Part shown: piece after piece, positions 8,999 through 18,242 of the stretch
Layout: the number at the start of each line of letters is the position of its first letter
How positions within the stretch are numbered: the first letter of the stretch is position 1
NCBI RefSeq assembly: GCF_009712425.2
Contig: NZ_VCJR02000001.1
Span: 1,492,001-1,556,000 of the forward strand
Length of the DNA: 64,000 nt
Direction: 5' to 3'
Source: Aquisalinus luteolus
GTDB taxonomy: Bacteria; Pseudomonadota; Alphaproteobacteria; Caulobacterales; Parvularculaceae
Position numbers and translations under genes: made by a program
The notes under the pieces: model-generated
Seen by the model: the letters and a program-made list of their open reading frames with translations, nothing else
Told to the model about the DNA's origin: nothing
The model's database searches: none

Positions 8999-10168
8999 AT
9001 GAAAACAGCCGCCATCATAGTCGCTGCAGGCAAGGGCATTCGCGCCGGCTCACCAACGCCGAAGCAATACCAGTCGATCGCCGGTCGCCCGGTGCTCGCC
9101 TGGTCGGTCGAGCGATTCCTGGCGCGGAGCGATATCGATGCGGTCCTTTGCGTCATCGCCGATGGTGCCGAGGCTTTATACAGGACGGCTGTCAGCGACC
9201 TGAAAAACAAGAAACTGCTCCCGCCATGCACCGGCGGCGCGACGCGGCAGGCCTCCGTCCATAATGGGCTCAAGGCTCTCGCCGGACAGGGCTTTACCCA
9301 CGTCTTGGTCCACGACGCTGCCCGCCCGGGTCTCGACGACGATACCCTCGACCGGCTGACGGCGGCGCTGGAAACACAAGACGGTGCCCTCGCCGCCCTG
9401 CCCGTCAATGACACACTGAAGGCTGGCGACGAAGCCGACCAAATCACAAAAACCGTCGACCGCACTGGCCTGTGGGCCGCGCAGACACCGCAGGCCTTCG
9501 CCTTTGATCGTCTGCTGGCCGCGCACAAGCAATTCGCGAATACCGAAGTCACCGACGATGCCGCCCTCGCAGAACTCGCCGGGATCGAGGTCAGGCTCGT
9601 CCCCGGCACCGTGCGCAACATGAAGATCACGAGGCCGGAGGATTTCGCCATCGTGGAGAGACTGCTGATGGAAACCACTTACGAATTCCGCACCGGCCAT
9701 GGCTATGACGTTCATGCCTTCGAGCCAGGCGACCATGTCATCCTCTGCGGCGTGAAAATTCCGCATACGGCAAAGCTGAAGGGCCATTCCGATGCCGATG
9801 CCGGCATGCATGCTCTGACCGATGCGCTGTTCGGCGCCATCGGCCTCGGCGATATCGGCGATCACTTCCCGCCCTCCGACCCACAATGGAAAGGCGCTGC
9901 CTCGGAAGTGTTCCTGAAAAAAGCCGTCAGCGAAGTCATCGCCCGTGGCGGTACGATCACCCATTGCGACATCACCCTGATTTGCGAGAACCCGAAGATC
10001 GGACCTCATCGCAACGCCATGCGCAACGCCCTAGCAGAGATCATGAACGTCGCACCCGACAGAATTTCCGTAAAAGCGACGACCACGGAAAAACTGGGCT
10101 TCACCGGTCGCGAGGAAGGCCTTGCCGCCATGGCGACGGCAACGGTCCGCCTGCCGGAGACCCTCTGA
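8999..10168 (+). CDS. ispDF: Bifunctional IspD/IspF (MEP isoprenoid pathway)
   Basis: One 389-residue protein carrying two non-consecutive steps of the MEP pathway. Residues 1 to about 222 are IspD (CDP-ME synthesis), with the nucleotide-binding start IIVAAGKGIRAG and PTPKQY. From about 228 it is IspF (MEcPP synthase), with RTGHGYDVHAF and the zinc/active-site motif HSDADAGMHALTDALFG. Such fusions are well known in alphaproteobacteria. The stop overlaps the pncC start by one base, so the two are co-translated. The neighbouring dusB is divergent. Confidence 0.97.
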   Translation: MKTAAIIVAAGKGIRAGSPTPKQYQSIAGRPVLAWSVERFLARSDIDAVLCVIADGAEALYRTAVSDLKNKKLLPPCTGGATRQASVHNGLKALAGQGFTHVLVHDAARPGLDDDTLDRLTAALETQDGALAALPVNDTLKAGDEADQITKTVDRTGLWAAQTPQAFAFDRLLAAHKQFANTEVTDDAALAELAGIEVRLVPGTVRNMKITRPEDFAIVERLLMETTYEFRTGHGYDVHAFEPGDHVILCGVKIPHTAKLKGHSDADAGMHALTDALFGAIGLGDIGDHFPPSDPQWKGAASEVFLKKAVSEVIARGGTITHCDITLICENPKIGPHRNAMRNALAEIMNVAPDRISVKATTTEKLGFTGREEGLAAMATATVRLPETL

Positions 10169-10668
10169 TGGCAACCGCGAAAGCCATGAGGCTTGCTCAA
10201 AAAGTCATCGCAACGGCCAGCGCCAAAGGAGTTCATCTCGTCACGGCAGAATCCTGCACAGGCGGCCTCATCGCCGGATGCCTGACGGAGATCGCCGGGT
10301 CCTCGTCTGTAGTTGAAGGTGGGCTAGTGACGTACTCGAATGAAGCCAAACAGATGTTGCTCGGTGTCTCGCCCGCTACGCTCACCGCCCATGGTGCCGT
10401 CAGCGGGCAGACCGCGCGGGAAATGGCGGCAGGCGCCCTCACCGCCTTCACGGGCCGCGCCCAACTCTCCGTCGCTGTTACAGGTATTGCCGGCCCCGGC
10501 GGCGGCTCGCCGGACAAGCCAGTCGGCCTCGTCTGGTTCGGTGTCGCGGCACCGGACGGGGTGACTGTCGAAAAGAGGGTATTCCCGAAGGGCTCGCGCC
10601 AGTTCGTCCGGGAGCGGACGGTGGAGACAGCTCTAGGCCTTCTGCTGCTGGCCCTGGGCCGGGTATAG
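10168..10668 (+). CDS. pncC: Nicotinamide-nucleotide amidohydrolase (CinA C-terminal domain)
   Basis: Stand-alone CinA C-terminal domain, 166 residues, which deamidates nicotinamide mononucleotide in pyridine nucleotide recycling. Diagnostic motifs: TAESCTGGLIAGCLTEIAGS with the catalytic serine, and GIAGPGGGSPDKPVGLVWFG. The start at 10168 overlaps the ispDF stop (ATGA-type junction); a longer upstream frame exists but only shadows ispDF. Its last 36 bases overlap the convergent RatA-like gene. No competence/mocopterin-like N-terminal domain is present, as is usual for PncC. Confidence 0.94.
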   Translation: MATAKAMRLAQKVIATASAKGVHLVTAESCTGGLIAGCLTEIAGSSSVVEGGLVTYSNEAKQMLLGVSPATLTAHGAVSGQTAREMAAGALTAFTGRAQLSVAVTGIAGPGGGSPDKPVGLVWFGVAAPDGVTVEKRVFPKGSRQFVRERTVETALGLLLLALGRV

Positions 10669-11103
10669 CTCAGCCGCCCGGCCGATAAAGGCGTCGGACA
10701 TGTATTTGAACGCCTTGTCGAAGACCTGCATCGCCGCCGTCTGAAGCAGGATGTTCTTGAACTCGAACTCGATCTTGAAATCGACGATGCAGCCACCATT
10801 CTCCTGCGGCTCGAAATGCCAGATATTCACCAGTTTCCTGAACGGGCCTTCGATATAATCGACCGTGATGCAATGGTTTTCGCGGTCGAGGGTGACCTTT
10901 GACCGGAACCGTTCACGAAAGATCTTGTAACGGACGATCATATCGGCGATCAACTCGCCTTGCCCGTTCTCGGCATCATCGCTGCGCATCCTTATGCCTT
11001 CACACCACGGGATGAATTCCGGATACTCCTCCACATTTGCGACCAGGTCGAACATCTGGTCGGCGCTATAGGGAACCTTGCGTCTGTCGTGATGGCTCGG
11101 CAT
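10633..11103 (-). CDS. RatA/Coq10-type START-domain protein
   Basis: A 156-residue START-like (SRPBCC) domain protein. Hallmarks are an N-terminal PYSADQMFDLVANVEEYPEF, the internal EGPFRKLVNIWHF, and DFKIEFEF near the C-terminus. The family includes mitochondrial Coq10, which binds ubiquinone, and E. coli RatA, named as a ribosome-association toxin; nothing in the sequence decides between these. Starting at MPSHHDRR (11103) gives the usual length; an upstream extension of 19 codons would run into lipA. It lies 10 bases after lipA and is probably co-transcribed with it, a common alphaproteobacterial pairing. Confidence 0.9.
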   Translation of the reverse strand: MPSHHDRRKVPYSADQMFDLVANVEEYPEFIPWCEGIRMRSDDAENGQGELIADMIVRYKIFRERFRSKVTLDRENHCITVDYIEGPFRKLVNIWHFEPQENGGCIVDFKIEFEFKNILLQTAAMQVFDKAFKYMSDAFIGRAAELYPAQGQQQKA

Positions 11104-11113
11104 GGCGGCGTCT

Positions 11114-12079
11114 CTATTGCTTTGCCTGACGCGCCGCGCGTAGCTTCGCAAAGTCTGCATCGGCGTGATAGGACGAGCGTGTCAGCGGCGTCGCCGAGAC
11201 CATCAGAAAACCCTTGGCGCGCGCGATGCTCTCATAGGACTTGAATTCCTCCGGCGTCACGAACCGGTCGACAGCGGCGTGCTTGCGCGTCGGCTGCAGG
11301 TACTGGCCGATGGTGATGAAGTCGATCCCGGCGGAGCGCATATCGTCCATCACCTGCATCACTTCGTCCCGGCTCTCGCCGAGGCCGACCATGATGCCTG
11401 ATTTGGTGAATTGCTGCGGGTCCCGTTCCTTGACCTTTTCCAGCAGGCGCAGCGAATGGAAATAGCGCGAGCCCGGACGGACGGTCCGGTAAAGCCGCGG
11501 CACGGTTTCGAGGTTGTGGTTGAAAACGTCCGGCTGCGCATCGATCACGCGCTCTGCCGCGCCCGGCTTGCGCAGGAAGTCAGGCGTCAGGATCTCGATC
11601 GTTGTGCCCGGCGCCCGCGCACGGATCGCCTTGATCACCTTCTCGAAATGCTCCGCCCCGCCATCGGCGAGGTCATCGCGGTCGACTGAAGTGATGACGA
11701 CGTGGTTCAGGCCCATCTCCTCGACGGCGAGCGCGACATTCTCCGGCTCCTTCTCGTCGAGGGCCGCCGGCATACCGGTTCGGATGTTGCAGAAGGCGCA
11801 GGCACGGGTGCAGGTATCGCCCATGATCATCATGGTCGCGTGCTTCTTCTCCCAGCACTCGCCGATATTCGGGCAGGCCGCCTCTTCGCAGACGGTGACC
11901 AGCCCCTTGGAGCGGACGATCTCGCGCGTCTCCTTGAAGCCGTGGGAGACAGGCGCCTTCACCCGGATCCAGTCCGGCTTGCGCAGCACGGGTGCGTCAG
12001 GGTTCTTTTGCTTTTCCGGATGGCGCAGCTTCGGCTTTTCAGGACTGCCGGGCGCCGTCGTGTCGATCAATGTAACCAT
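11114..12079 (-). CDS. lipA: Lipoyl synthase LipA
   Basis: Radical SAM enzyme that inserts two sulfurs into octanoyl groups on lipoyl domains. The 321-residue protein has both iron-sulfur motifs: the auxiliary cluster cysteines C64, C69 and C75 ([12 protein letters not shown]) and the radical SAM cysteines C90, C94 and C97 (CTRACAFC). The C-terminal RSSYHAD serine that ligates the auxiliary cluster is also present. Its substrates, the lipoyl domains of PdhB and PdhC, are encoded a few kilobases away. The RatA-like gene follows by 10 bases. Confidence 0.98.
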   Translation of the reverse strand: MVTLIDTTAPGSPEKPKLRHPEKQKNPDAPVLRKPDWIRVKAPVSHGFKETREIVRSKGLVTVCEEAACPNIGECWEKKHATMMIMGDTCTRACAFCNIRTGMPAALDEKEPENVALAVEEMGLNHVVITSVDRDDLADGGAEHFEKVIKAIRARAPGTTIEILTPDFLRKPGAAERVIDAQPDVFNHNLETVPRLYRTVRPGSRYFHSLRLLEKVKERDPQQFTKSGIMVGLGESRDEVMQVMDDMRSAGIDFITIGQYLQPTRKHAAVDRFVTPEEFKSYESIARAKGFLMVSATPLTRSSYHADADFAKLRAARQAKQ

Positions 12080-12173
12080 GGACGGGATTTAGCAATGCTT
12101 GCAGGGTTTTAACAGCCCCCCGAGACCGAATATCGCGTCACACCTTCACGTGCTCTGACCAGTCCAACCAATG

Positions 12174-12205
12174 AAAAAGGGCCGGCATGGCGACCGGCCC
12201 TCTCA
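12174..12205 (-). terminator. Intrinsic terminator
   Basis: Perfect 7-bp stem GGGCCGG/CCGGCCC (12179-12185 with 12194-12200) around an 8-base loop, followed on the minus strand by TTTTT. It sits just after the small gene at 12228-12527 and separates it from lipA. Confidence 0.8.
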
Positions 12206-12227
12206 AATCCGCGAAATGCGAACAATC

Positions 12228-12527
12228 TTACGCTGGCGTACCTTCGAAATCGGCACTGCCGAACGCGCCGAGGGCGACCTTGCCGTTCAGGTTGTCACCA
12301 GCCTTGGAGCCGGTGAAGCTCAGGGTCAGCGGCATCGGCTTGGAGACGTCGACATCCCACTTTGCCGTGTCGCCATCGACCTTGCCATTCTTGACCTGGG
12401 CCGTGTCGCCCTGGGCAGACATGGTGCCGGTCAGCTCGCTGCCGTCTTGGTTGAGAACGAGCGTGCCTTCCTGCTTGCCCATCGGCGTATTGATGATGAC
12501 GTTCCAGGTACCGTTGAAATCAGCCAT
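12228..12527 (-). CDS. Small conserved-looking protein of unknown function
   Basis: 99 residues, no signal peptide and no membrane segment. The composition is rich in Thr, Gly, Asp and Lys with alternating polar and hydrophobic residues, for example GKQEGTLVLNQDGSELTGT and PLTLSFTGSKAGDNLNGKV, which suggests an all-beta, small barrel-like fold. I do not recognise the family well enough to name it. A strong Shine-Dalgarno (GGAGGAAAAAT before the ATG) and its own downstream terminator argue that it is a real single-gene transcript. It is divergent from the methyltransferase gene. Confidence 0.82.
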   Translation of the reverse strand: MADFNGTWNVIINTPMGKQEGTLVLNQDGSELTGTMSAQGDTAQVKNGKVDGDTAKWDVDVSKPMPLTLSFTGSKAGDNLNGKVALGAFGSADFEGTPA

Positions 12528-12624
12528 ATTTTTCCTCCAGATGAAATGATGCTGTTACCCGAATAGATAGGCAGCTATGCCGTCCCTGTCCACGCATGGC
12601 TGCAGTTATGGATCGCGAGAGAAA

Positions 12625-13236
12625 ATGGCCAAAGACCGGCATGACCAGACCCGCGCGGTTTATGAGCGCCATGCGGCGGGGTTCGACACTTCGCGCAGCA
12701 AGAGCCTGTTCGAAAAGCCATGGCTCGACCGGCTCTGCGCGCTGATTCGCGATAGAGGCAGTATTCTCGACATTGGCTGCGGCAGCGGAGAACCCATCGC
12801 GGAATACCTCATCGGCAAGGGATATGCCGTCACCGGCGCGGATTACGCCCAGCCGATGCTGGATATCGCGGCGGCGCGCTTTCCGGACGCTGACTGGATC
12901 CACGCCGACATGCGCGATTTGTCACTGGAGCGCACATTCGACGCCGTCATCGCGTGGCACAGCGTCTTTCACCTCACCCCGGATGAGCAGCGCCACTGCC
13001 TGCCGGTGCTGGCAGACCATGTAGCCGCCGGCGGCGCGCTAATGATGACCATAGGCCCGGATGAGGAAGGCGAAGCGTCCGGCACCATAGAAGGTCAGCC
13101 GGTCTATCACGCCAGCCTGCCAGAGGCAGACTACAGGCGCTTACTGGCTGAAAACGGCATGGACATCGTCTCGATAGACCGCGACCGGGACGATTGCGGC
13201 GGGGCAACTATCCTTATTGCGAGAAAGACTGCCTGA
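12625..13236 (+). CDS. Class I SAM-dependent methyltransferase
   Basis: 203-residue methyltransferase of unknown substrate. Motif I ILDIGCGSGEPIAEYLIGKG and the following acidic strand end VTGADYAQPML define the SAM-binding fold; motif IV-like FDAVIAWHSVFHLTPDE follows. The start at MAKDRHDQ (12625) is preferred because the N-terminal 16 codons of the longer frame are unlike the family. It converges with lpd with only 7 bases between the stops. Context does not reveal the substrate. Confidence 0.85.
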   Translation: MAKDRHDQTRAVYERHAAGFDTSRSKSLFEKPWLDRLCALIRDRGSILDIGCGSGEPIAEYLIGKGYAVTGADYAQPMLDIAAARFPDADWIHADMRDLSLERTFDAVIAWHSVFHLTPDEQRHCLPVLADHVAAGGALMMTIGPDEEGEASGTIEGQPVYHASLPEADYRRLLAENGMDIVSIDRDRDDCGGATILIARKTA

Positions 13237-13243
13237 TGCCGTA

Positions 13244-14662
13244 TCAGGTGTGGATCACCTTGCCATAAGCGTCGAGCGCACTCTCATGCATCATCTCAGA
13301 CAGTGTCGGGTGCGGGAAGATGGTGTGGAACAGGTCCTCTTCCGTTGCCTCCAGCGTCTTGGCGATGCCAAAGCCCTGGATCAGCTCGGTCACTTCGGCA
13401 CCGACCATGTGTGCGCCCAGCAGTTCGCCGGTCTTCTCGTCAAATACGGTCTTCACGAGGCCTTCCGGCTCGCCCAAGGCAACAGCCTTGCCATTGCCCT
13501 GAAACGGGAAACGGCCAACCTTGACCTTGTAGCCCTTGTCCTTGGCTTGCGCCTCTGTCAGGCCGACGGAAGCTATCTGCGGCTGGCAGTAAGTGCAGCC
13601 CGGAATCATATCCACATCAAGGGGATGCACGTCATTCTTGCCGGCGATCTTCTCCACGCAGATGACGCCTTCATGGGACGCCTTGTGCGCCAGCCACGGC
13701 GCGCCGACGACATCGCCAATGGCATAGACGCCCTTAACGCCGGTCTCCAGCCACTCATTGACGACGATATGACCGCGATCGACCTTCACGCCGATATCCT
13801 CAAGGCCCAGATTTTCGGTGTTGCCGGTGATGCCGATGGCGAGGACGACGCGCTCGACCTCGATCTCCTGTGTCTTGCCGTCCTTGCCCTTGATCGTCGC
13901 TTTCACCTTGTCCTTGCCCTTGTCGAGCTTCTCGACCGAGGCGGAGGTGATGATGTTCATCCCCTGCTTCTTGAAGGACTTGTGCGCGAAATCGGAGATC
14001 TCCTTGTCTTCCGCCGGCAGGATGCGGTCGATCATCTCGACTACGGTCACATCGGCGCCCATGGCGTTGTAGAAAGACGCGAACTCGATGCCGATGGCAC
14101 CGGAGCCGATGACCAGCATGGATTTCGGCATCATGTCGGGCACCATCGCCTCACGCGCCGTCCAGATGAACTTGCCATCCGGCTCCAGCCCTGCCGCCGG
14201 GATCGTGCGGGCGCGGGCACCGGTCGCGATGATGACATGCTTGGCGGTGACTTTCTCCTCGCCCTTGTCGGACTTCACGACGATGGTCGGGGTCTCGCCC
14301 TTTTTGCCTGTCAGCCTGGCCGTGCCCATGATCGTCTCGATCTTGTTCTTTTTCATCAGGAAGCCGATGCCCTTTTCCATCCGGCCGGCAACGCCGCGCG
14401 AGCGCTTGACGATGGCCTCGATGTCGAAGGAGATCTTTTCGGCCTTCAGGCCGAATTCCTCGGCATGCTTCATGTTGGTATAGACCTCGGACGTCCTCAG
14501 CAGCGCCTTGGTCGGGATACAGCCCCAGTTCAGGCAAACGCCGCCGAGCTTGTCGCGCTCGATGATCGCGACCTTCATGCCCAGCTGGGCGGCGCGGATC
14601 GCAGCGACATAGCCACCCGGCCCTGACCCGATGACGACGAGATCGAATGATTTATCGGCCAT
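13244..14662 (-). CDS. lpd: Dihydrolipoyl dehydrogenase (E3)
   Basis: FAD enzyme that reoxidises dihydrolipoamide in 2-oxoacid dehydrogenase complexes. The 472 residues include the FAD-binding VVIGSGPGGYVAA, the redox disulfide C43/C48 in GGVCLNWGCIPTKALL, an NAD-binding IGSGAIGIEFASF, and the C-terminal catalytic HPTLSEMMHE. It lies 79 bases downstream of pdhC on the same strand, so it serves the pyruvate dehydrogenase complex, and probably other lipoyl complexes as well. Confidence 0.97.
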   Translation of the reverse strand: MADKSFDLVVIGSGPGGYVAAIRAAQLGMKVAIIERDKLGGVCLNWGCIPTKALLRTSEVYTNMKHAEEFGLKAEKISFDIEAIVKRSRGVAGRMEKGIGFLMKKNKIETIMGTARLTGKKGETPTIVVKSDKGEEKVTAKHVIIATGARARTIPAAGLEPDGKFIWTAREAMVPDMMPKSMLVIGSGAIGIEFASFYNAMGADVTVVEMIDRILPAEDKEISDFAHKSFKKQGMNIITSASVEKLDKGKDKVKATIKGKDGKTQEIEVERVVLAIGITGNTENLGLEDIGVKVDRGHIVVNEWLETGVKGVYAIGDVVGAPWLAHKASHEGVICVEKIAGKNDVHPLDVDMIPGCTYCQPQIASVGLTEAQAKDKGYKVKVGRFPFQGNGKAVALGEPEGLVKTVFDEKTGELLGAHMVGAEVTELIQGFGIAKTLEATEEDLFHTIFPHPTLSEMMHESALDAYGKVIHT

Positions 14663-14741
14663 AATTCTTCACCTTTGTCCGGCTCTAGCTGTTCAGGTTC
14701 GCCCGCGCTGGAGTCGCACGGGTCCGGGAGGGATCGCTTCC

Positions 14742-16088
14742 CTACAGAAGCATGGAAGTCGGCTCTTCGATCATCTTCTTGAAGACCGACAGATATTCCG
14801 CCCCGACAGCGCCATCGACCACGCGGTGGTCGCAGGTCAGCGTTACGGTCATCTGGTTGGCGATGACGATCTGGCCATTGCGCACGACCGCCCGCTCCTC
14901 CGCCGCACCGACCGACATGATCGCGCCATGGGGCTGGGATACGATGGACGAGAACGACTTGATGCCGAACATGCCGAGGTTGGAGACAGCAAACGTGCCG
15001 CCCATATATTCCTCAGGCTTCAGCTTCTTCTGGCGGGCACGGCCTGCAAGGTCGCGAACCTCTGCAGAAATCTGCAACAGGCCTTTCGTCTCGGCCTTCC
15101 AGATGATCGGCGTGATCAGGCCGCCATCAATGGCGACGGCGACGCCGACATCCGCATGCTTGTGGCGCAGGATCGCGTCATCGGTATAGGTCGCGTTCGC
15201 CGCCGGCACTTTCTTCAACGCCATGGCGGAGGCCTTGATGACGAAGTCGTTGACGGAGACCTTGTAGAAGCCTTCCTCGCCCTTGGGCGGCGACATGGCG
15301 TTGATGCGCTCGCGCGCTTCCAGCAGCGTGTCGAGATCGATGTCGATATTCAGCGGGAAGTGCGGGACCTCGCCGTTGAAGCTCTGCGACAGGCGCTTGG
15401 CGATGGTCTTGCGCATGCCGTCATTCTTGATCGCCTCATAGCTGTCCGCCGGATAGAGGCGCTCGTCGATACCAGCTGCGGGCGGCTGGTAAGCCTTGCC
15501 AGCGGCGGCGGGTGCAGCGGCGCCAGCCTTGCCGGTGCCATCCTTCATCGCTTTTTCGATGTCGCGCTTGACGATCCGGCCATGCGGGCCGGAGCCTTTC
15601 AGCGCGGTCAGCTCAATGCCTTCATTCTTGGCCATGCGCTTTGCCAGCGGCGAGGCATGAACGCGGCCATTATGTTTCGGCGCGTCTTTCGACGGGGTAG
15701 CAGGAGCCGTGGACGGCGTCGCCGCAGCGGCCTCTTCCTTCTTCGGCTCTTCCTTGGGTTCTTCTTCTTTCTTCTCGGCTTTGTCCCCGCCACCGGAGGC
15801 CGCGCCGCCCTTCATCGACGCTTCGTCGATGTCGTCGGCGCTTTCGCCTTCTTCCAGCAATACGGCGATGGTCTCGTTGACCTTCACGCCTTCGGAGCCT
15901 TCTTCGATCAGGATCTTGCCGATCGTGCCCTCGTCGACGGCCTCGACTTCCATCGTCGCCTTGTCGGTCTCGATCTCGGCGATCACGTCACCGGAGGAGA
16001 CCGTGTCCCCTTCCTTGACCAGCCATTTGGCGAGCGTGCCCTCTTCCATCGTGGGCGACAAAGCGGGCATGAGAATAGGAACCGGCAT
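14742..16088 (-). CDS. pdhC: Pyruvate dehydrogenase E2, dihydrolipoamide acetyltransferase
   Basis: Core subunit of pyruvate dehydrogenase. The 448 residues have one lipoyl domain (lipoyl-lysine K43 in [13 protein letters not shown]), an Ala/Lys/Glu-rich linker, a peripheral-subunit-binding domain at about 133-175 ([29 protein letters not shown]), and a catalytic domain ending with the TCDHRVVDG active-site motif. The lipoyl domain is almost the same as the one at the start of PdhB. It sits between pdhB and lpd. Confidence 0.97.
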   Translation of the reverse strand: MPVPILMPALSPTMEEGTLAKWLVKEGDTVSSGDVIAEIETDKATMEVEAVDEGTIGKILIEEGSEGVKVNETIAVLLEEGESADDIDEASMKGGAASGGGDKAEKKEEEPKEEPKKEEAAAATPSTAPATPSKDAPKHNGRVHASPLAKRMAKNEGIELTALKGSGPHGRIVKRDIEKAMKDGTGKAGAAAPAAAGKAYQPPAAGIDERLYPADSYEAIKNDGMRKTIAKRLSQSFNGEVPHFPLNIDIDLDTLLEARERINAMSPPKGEEGFYKVSVNDFVIKASAMALKKVPAANATYTDDAILRHKHADVGVAVAIDGGLITPIIWKAETKGLLQISAEVRDLAGRARQKKLKPEEYMGGTFAVSNLGMFGIKSFSSIVSQPHGAIMSVGAAEERAVVRNGQIVIANQMTVTLTCDHRVVDGAVGAEYLSVFKKMIEEPTSMLL

Positions 16089-16142
16089 TGATTTGTGCTC
16101 CGTTTATTGTGTTGAGGAAAATCGTCTAAAGAACTGATATTC

Positions 16143-17567
16143 CTACTTATCCAGATACATTACTTTCTTGACGGCGGCGACGACCTTGTCGGCGTTCGGC
16201 AGGCTCAGCGCTTCCAGGTTGGCCGCATATGGCAACGGCGCATCTTCCTGGGTCACGCGGGCGGGCGGCGCATCGAGATAGTCAAAGGCTTCCTGCACAA
16301 CGCGCCAGGCAACCTCTGCCCCGACGCCCATGGGCGCCCATGCCTCCTCGACGGTGACGAGGCGGTTGGTCTTCTTGACCGACTGGACGACCGTATGGTG
16401 GTCGAGCGGGCGCAGGGTGCGCAGGTCGATGACCTCGGCCGAGATGCCCTCTTCGGCCAGCATGTCGGCAGCAGCGAGCGCAAACATCACGCCGCGCGAA
16501 TGGGAGGAAATGGTGACATCCGTGCCTTCGCGCACTATCTTCGCCTTGCCGATCGGCAGGACGAAATCTTCCATGTCCGGCACTTCGCCCTTGTCGCCGT
16601 AAAGCAGCTCGTGCTCGAGGAATACGACCGGGTTCGGGTCGCGGATTGCCGCTTTCAGCAGGCCCTTGGCATCGGCAGCCGAATACGGCGCGATGACGAT
16701 CAGGCCGGGCACGCTTGCATACCACGGCGAATAATCCTGAGAGTGCTGGGCAGCAACGCGCGCGGCAGCGGCGTTCGGCCCGCGGAAAACGATCGGGCAG
16801 CCCATCTGGCCACCGGACATGTAACGGGTCTTGGCGGCGGAGTTGATGATGTGGTCGATCGCCTGCATGGCGAAGTTCCAGGTCATGAACTCGACAATCG
16901 GCTTCAGGCCGGCGAAGGCGGCACCGACACCGAGACCGGCAAAGCCGTATTCGGTGATGGGGGTGTCGACCACTCGGCGGTCGCCGAATTCCTGCAGCAA
17001 TTCGCGGGTAACCTTGTAGGCACCCTGATATTCGGCGACCTCCTCGCCCATGACGAAGACCGCCTCGTCGCGGCGCATCTCCTCGGCCATGGCGTCGCGC
17101 AGCGCATCGCGCACGACGGTCTCGATCATCTTGGTCCCTTCAGGGATTTCGATATCTGCGCTGGCGGTAAAGTCCGGACGGGTCGGCAGATCGCCTGTTT
17201 CAGCAGAGCCGTTGTCGTCTTCGCCCTCGTCTTCATCGCTATCATCGGACTGGCTTTCGGCTTCTTGCTTGGCAGGGGCTTCTCCGCCGCCGAGCGCGTC
17301 CATGTCGATATCGTCGGCGCTTTCGCCATCTTCCAGGATCACCGCAATCGGCTGGTTCACCTTGACGTTCTCGGTGCCTTCCTGGACCAGGATCTTGCCA
17401 ATCTTGCCTTCATCAACCGCTTCGACTTCCATTGTCGCCTTGTCGGTTTCGATCTCGGCGACGATGTCGCCTGAGGAGACCGTGTCTCCTTCCTTGACCA
17501 GCCATTTGGCGAGGGTGCCCTCTTCCATGGTTGGGGAAAGGGCGGGCATCAGAAGCGGTGTGGGCAT
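16143..17567 (-). CDS. pdhB: Pyruvate dehydrogenase E1 beta with N-terminal lipoyl domain
   Basis: Beta subunit of the E1 decarboxylase. The 474-residue protein is longer than a bare E1-beta (about 330) because it starts with a lipoyl domain (K43), then an acidic linker at about 88-135, then the E1-beta transketolase-like domain ([38 protein letters not shown]). Lipoyl-bearing E1-beta is typical of alphaproteobacteria. Its partner pdhA is not adjacent: about 3.9 kb of unrelated genes lie between. pdhC follows 54 bases downstream. Confidence 0.97.
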   Translation of the reverse strand: MPTPLLMPALSPTMEEGTLAKWLVKEGDTVSSGDIVAEIETDKATMEVEAVDEGKIGKILVQEGTENVKVNQPIAVILEDGESADDIDMDALGGGEAPAKQEAESQSDDSDEDEGEDDNGSAETGDLPTRPDFTASADIEIPEGTKMIETVVRDALRDAMAEEMRRDEAVFVMGEEVAEYQGAYKVTRELLQEFGDRRVVDTPITEYGFAGLGVGAAFAGLKPIVEFMTWNFAMQAIDHIINSAAKTRYMSGGQMGCPIVFRGPNAAAARVAAQHSQDYSPWYASVPGLIVIAPYSAADAKGLLKAAIRDPNPVVFLEHELLYGDKGEVPDMEDFVLPIGKAKIVREGTDVTISSHSRGVMFALAAADMLAEEGISAEVIDLRTLRPLDHHTVVQSVKKTNRLVTVEEAWAPMGVGAEVAWRVVQEAFDYLDAPPARVTQEDAPLPYAANLEALSLPNADKVVAAVKKVMYLDK

Positions 17568-17617
17568 ATCGGCTCTTTCTGTTCTATCGCGCTGCGAATG
17601 GCGTTTTCACCGGTAAC

Positions 17618-17646
17618 GAAAAGGGCTTCCGTTGGATGGAAGCCCT
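17618..17646 (-). terminator. Intrinsic terminator upstream of pdhB
   Basis: Perfect 9-bp stem AGGGCTTCC/GGAAGCCCT (17622-17630 with 17638-17646), 7-base loop, followed on the minus strand by TTTTCG. It ends transcription from the exported-protein gene at 17763-18143, so pdhB-pdhC-lpd must have its own promoter between here and 17567. Confidence 0.75.
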
Positions 17647-17762
17647 GATACCAGTTTGGTGAATTTGTGCAAGCGGAACAGAACGCCGAAACACCGAATA
17701 TAGGTCAAAACTTATGCTGCACTGCGAAGGGCTAGGCCCCTGTTATTGCGCGTTTTTTCCCG

Positions 17763-18143
17763 TTATTCCCCGTCAGCCCAGCCGTTCAGGCTGCTGCGCA
17801 TCTCGGCAAGATTGAGACGGATCAGCTCGGACTCATTTTCGTAGGCTGAACGAATAACCTCAGTCTGGATACGAATGTCGGACTCTGCCTCGCGGCGGAT
17901 ACAGGTCTGATACGTGTTCACCTGCGCAACAAGCGCATTGTAATCGTCGATCGCCTTCAGATAGCTATCGCGATCATAGATAGGCGGATTGGCTATTTGC
18001 GGCCGCTCACACTCTATGAATTCATAGGTCACGCTCGGCGTCACTTGCTGGCCGGCGAGGATGCCGGCGCTAACCTGCGCCTGGCCAAGCATGTACATGG
18101 ACGCGCCCACAAACACGACCAGAGCGATATAGACTTTCTTCAT
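17763..18143 (-). CDS. Exported or membrane-anchored protein of unknown function
   Basis: 126 residues. A hydrophobic N-terminus (VYIALVVFVGASMYMLGQA) acts as a signal peptide or anchor, followed by a polar, probably helical region with two cysteines (ECERP and TCIRRE) that could pair in the periplasm. I do not recognise a family. It has its own terminator downstream and stands at the edge of the accessory block that separates pdhB from pdhA. Start ATG at 18143 is clear from the signal sequence. Confidence 0.75.
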   Translation of the reverse strand: MKKVYIALVVFVGASMYMLGQAQVSAGILAGQQVTPSVTYEFIECERPQIANPPIYDRDSYLKAIDDYNALVAQVNTYQTCIRREAESDIRIQTEVIRSAYENESELIRLNLAEMRSSLNGWADGE

Positions 18144-18242
18144 CGGACTTCTCCCGAGTTATTCACCACTACCCCTGCAGTGCCCATCCCTGCATCGATT
18201 GTGCCACAGCGGCAGGAAAAGCCCCATAAAAAGCTGAAAAAC

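Noticed and set aside
13217-16091. Long plus-strand open frames opposite lpd, pdhC and pdhB.
   Set aside because: They are antisense shadows of GC-rich genes with strong family motifs on the minus strand.
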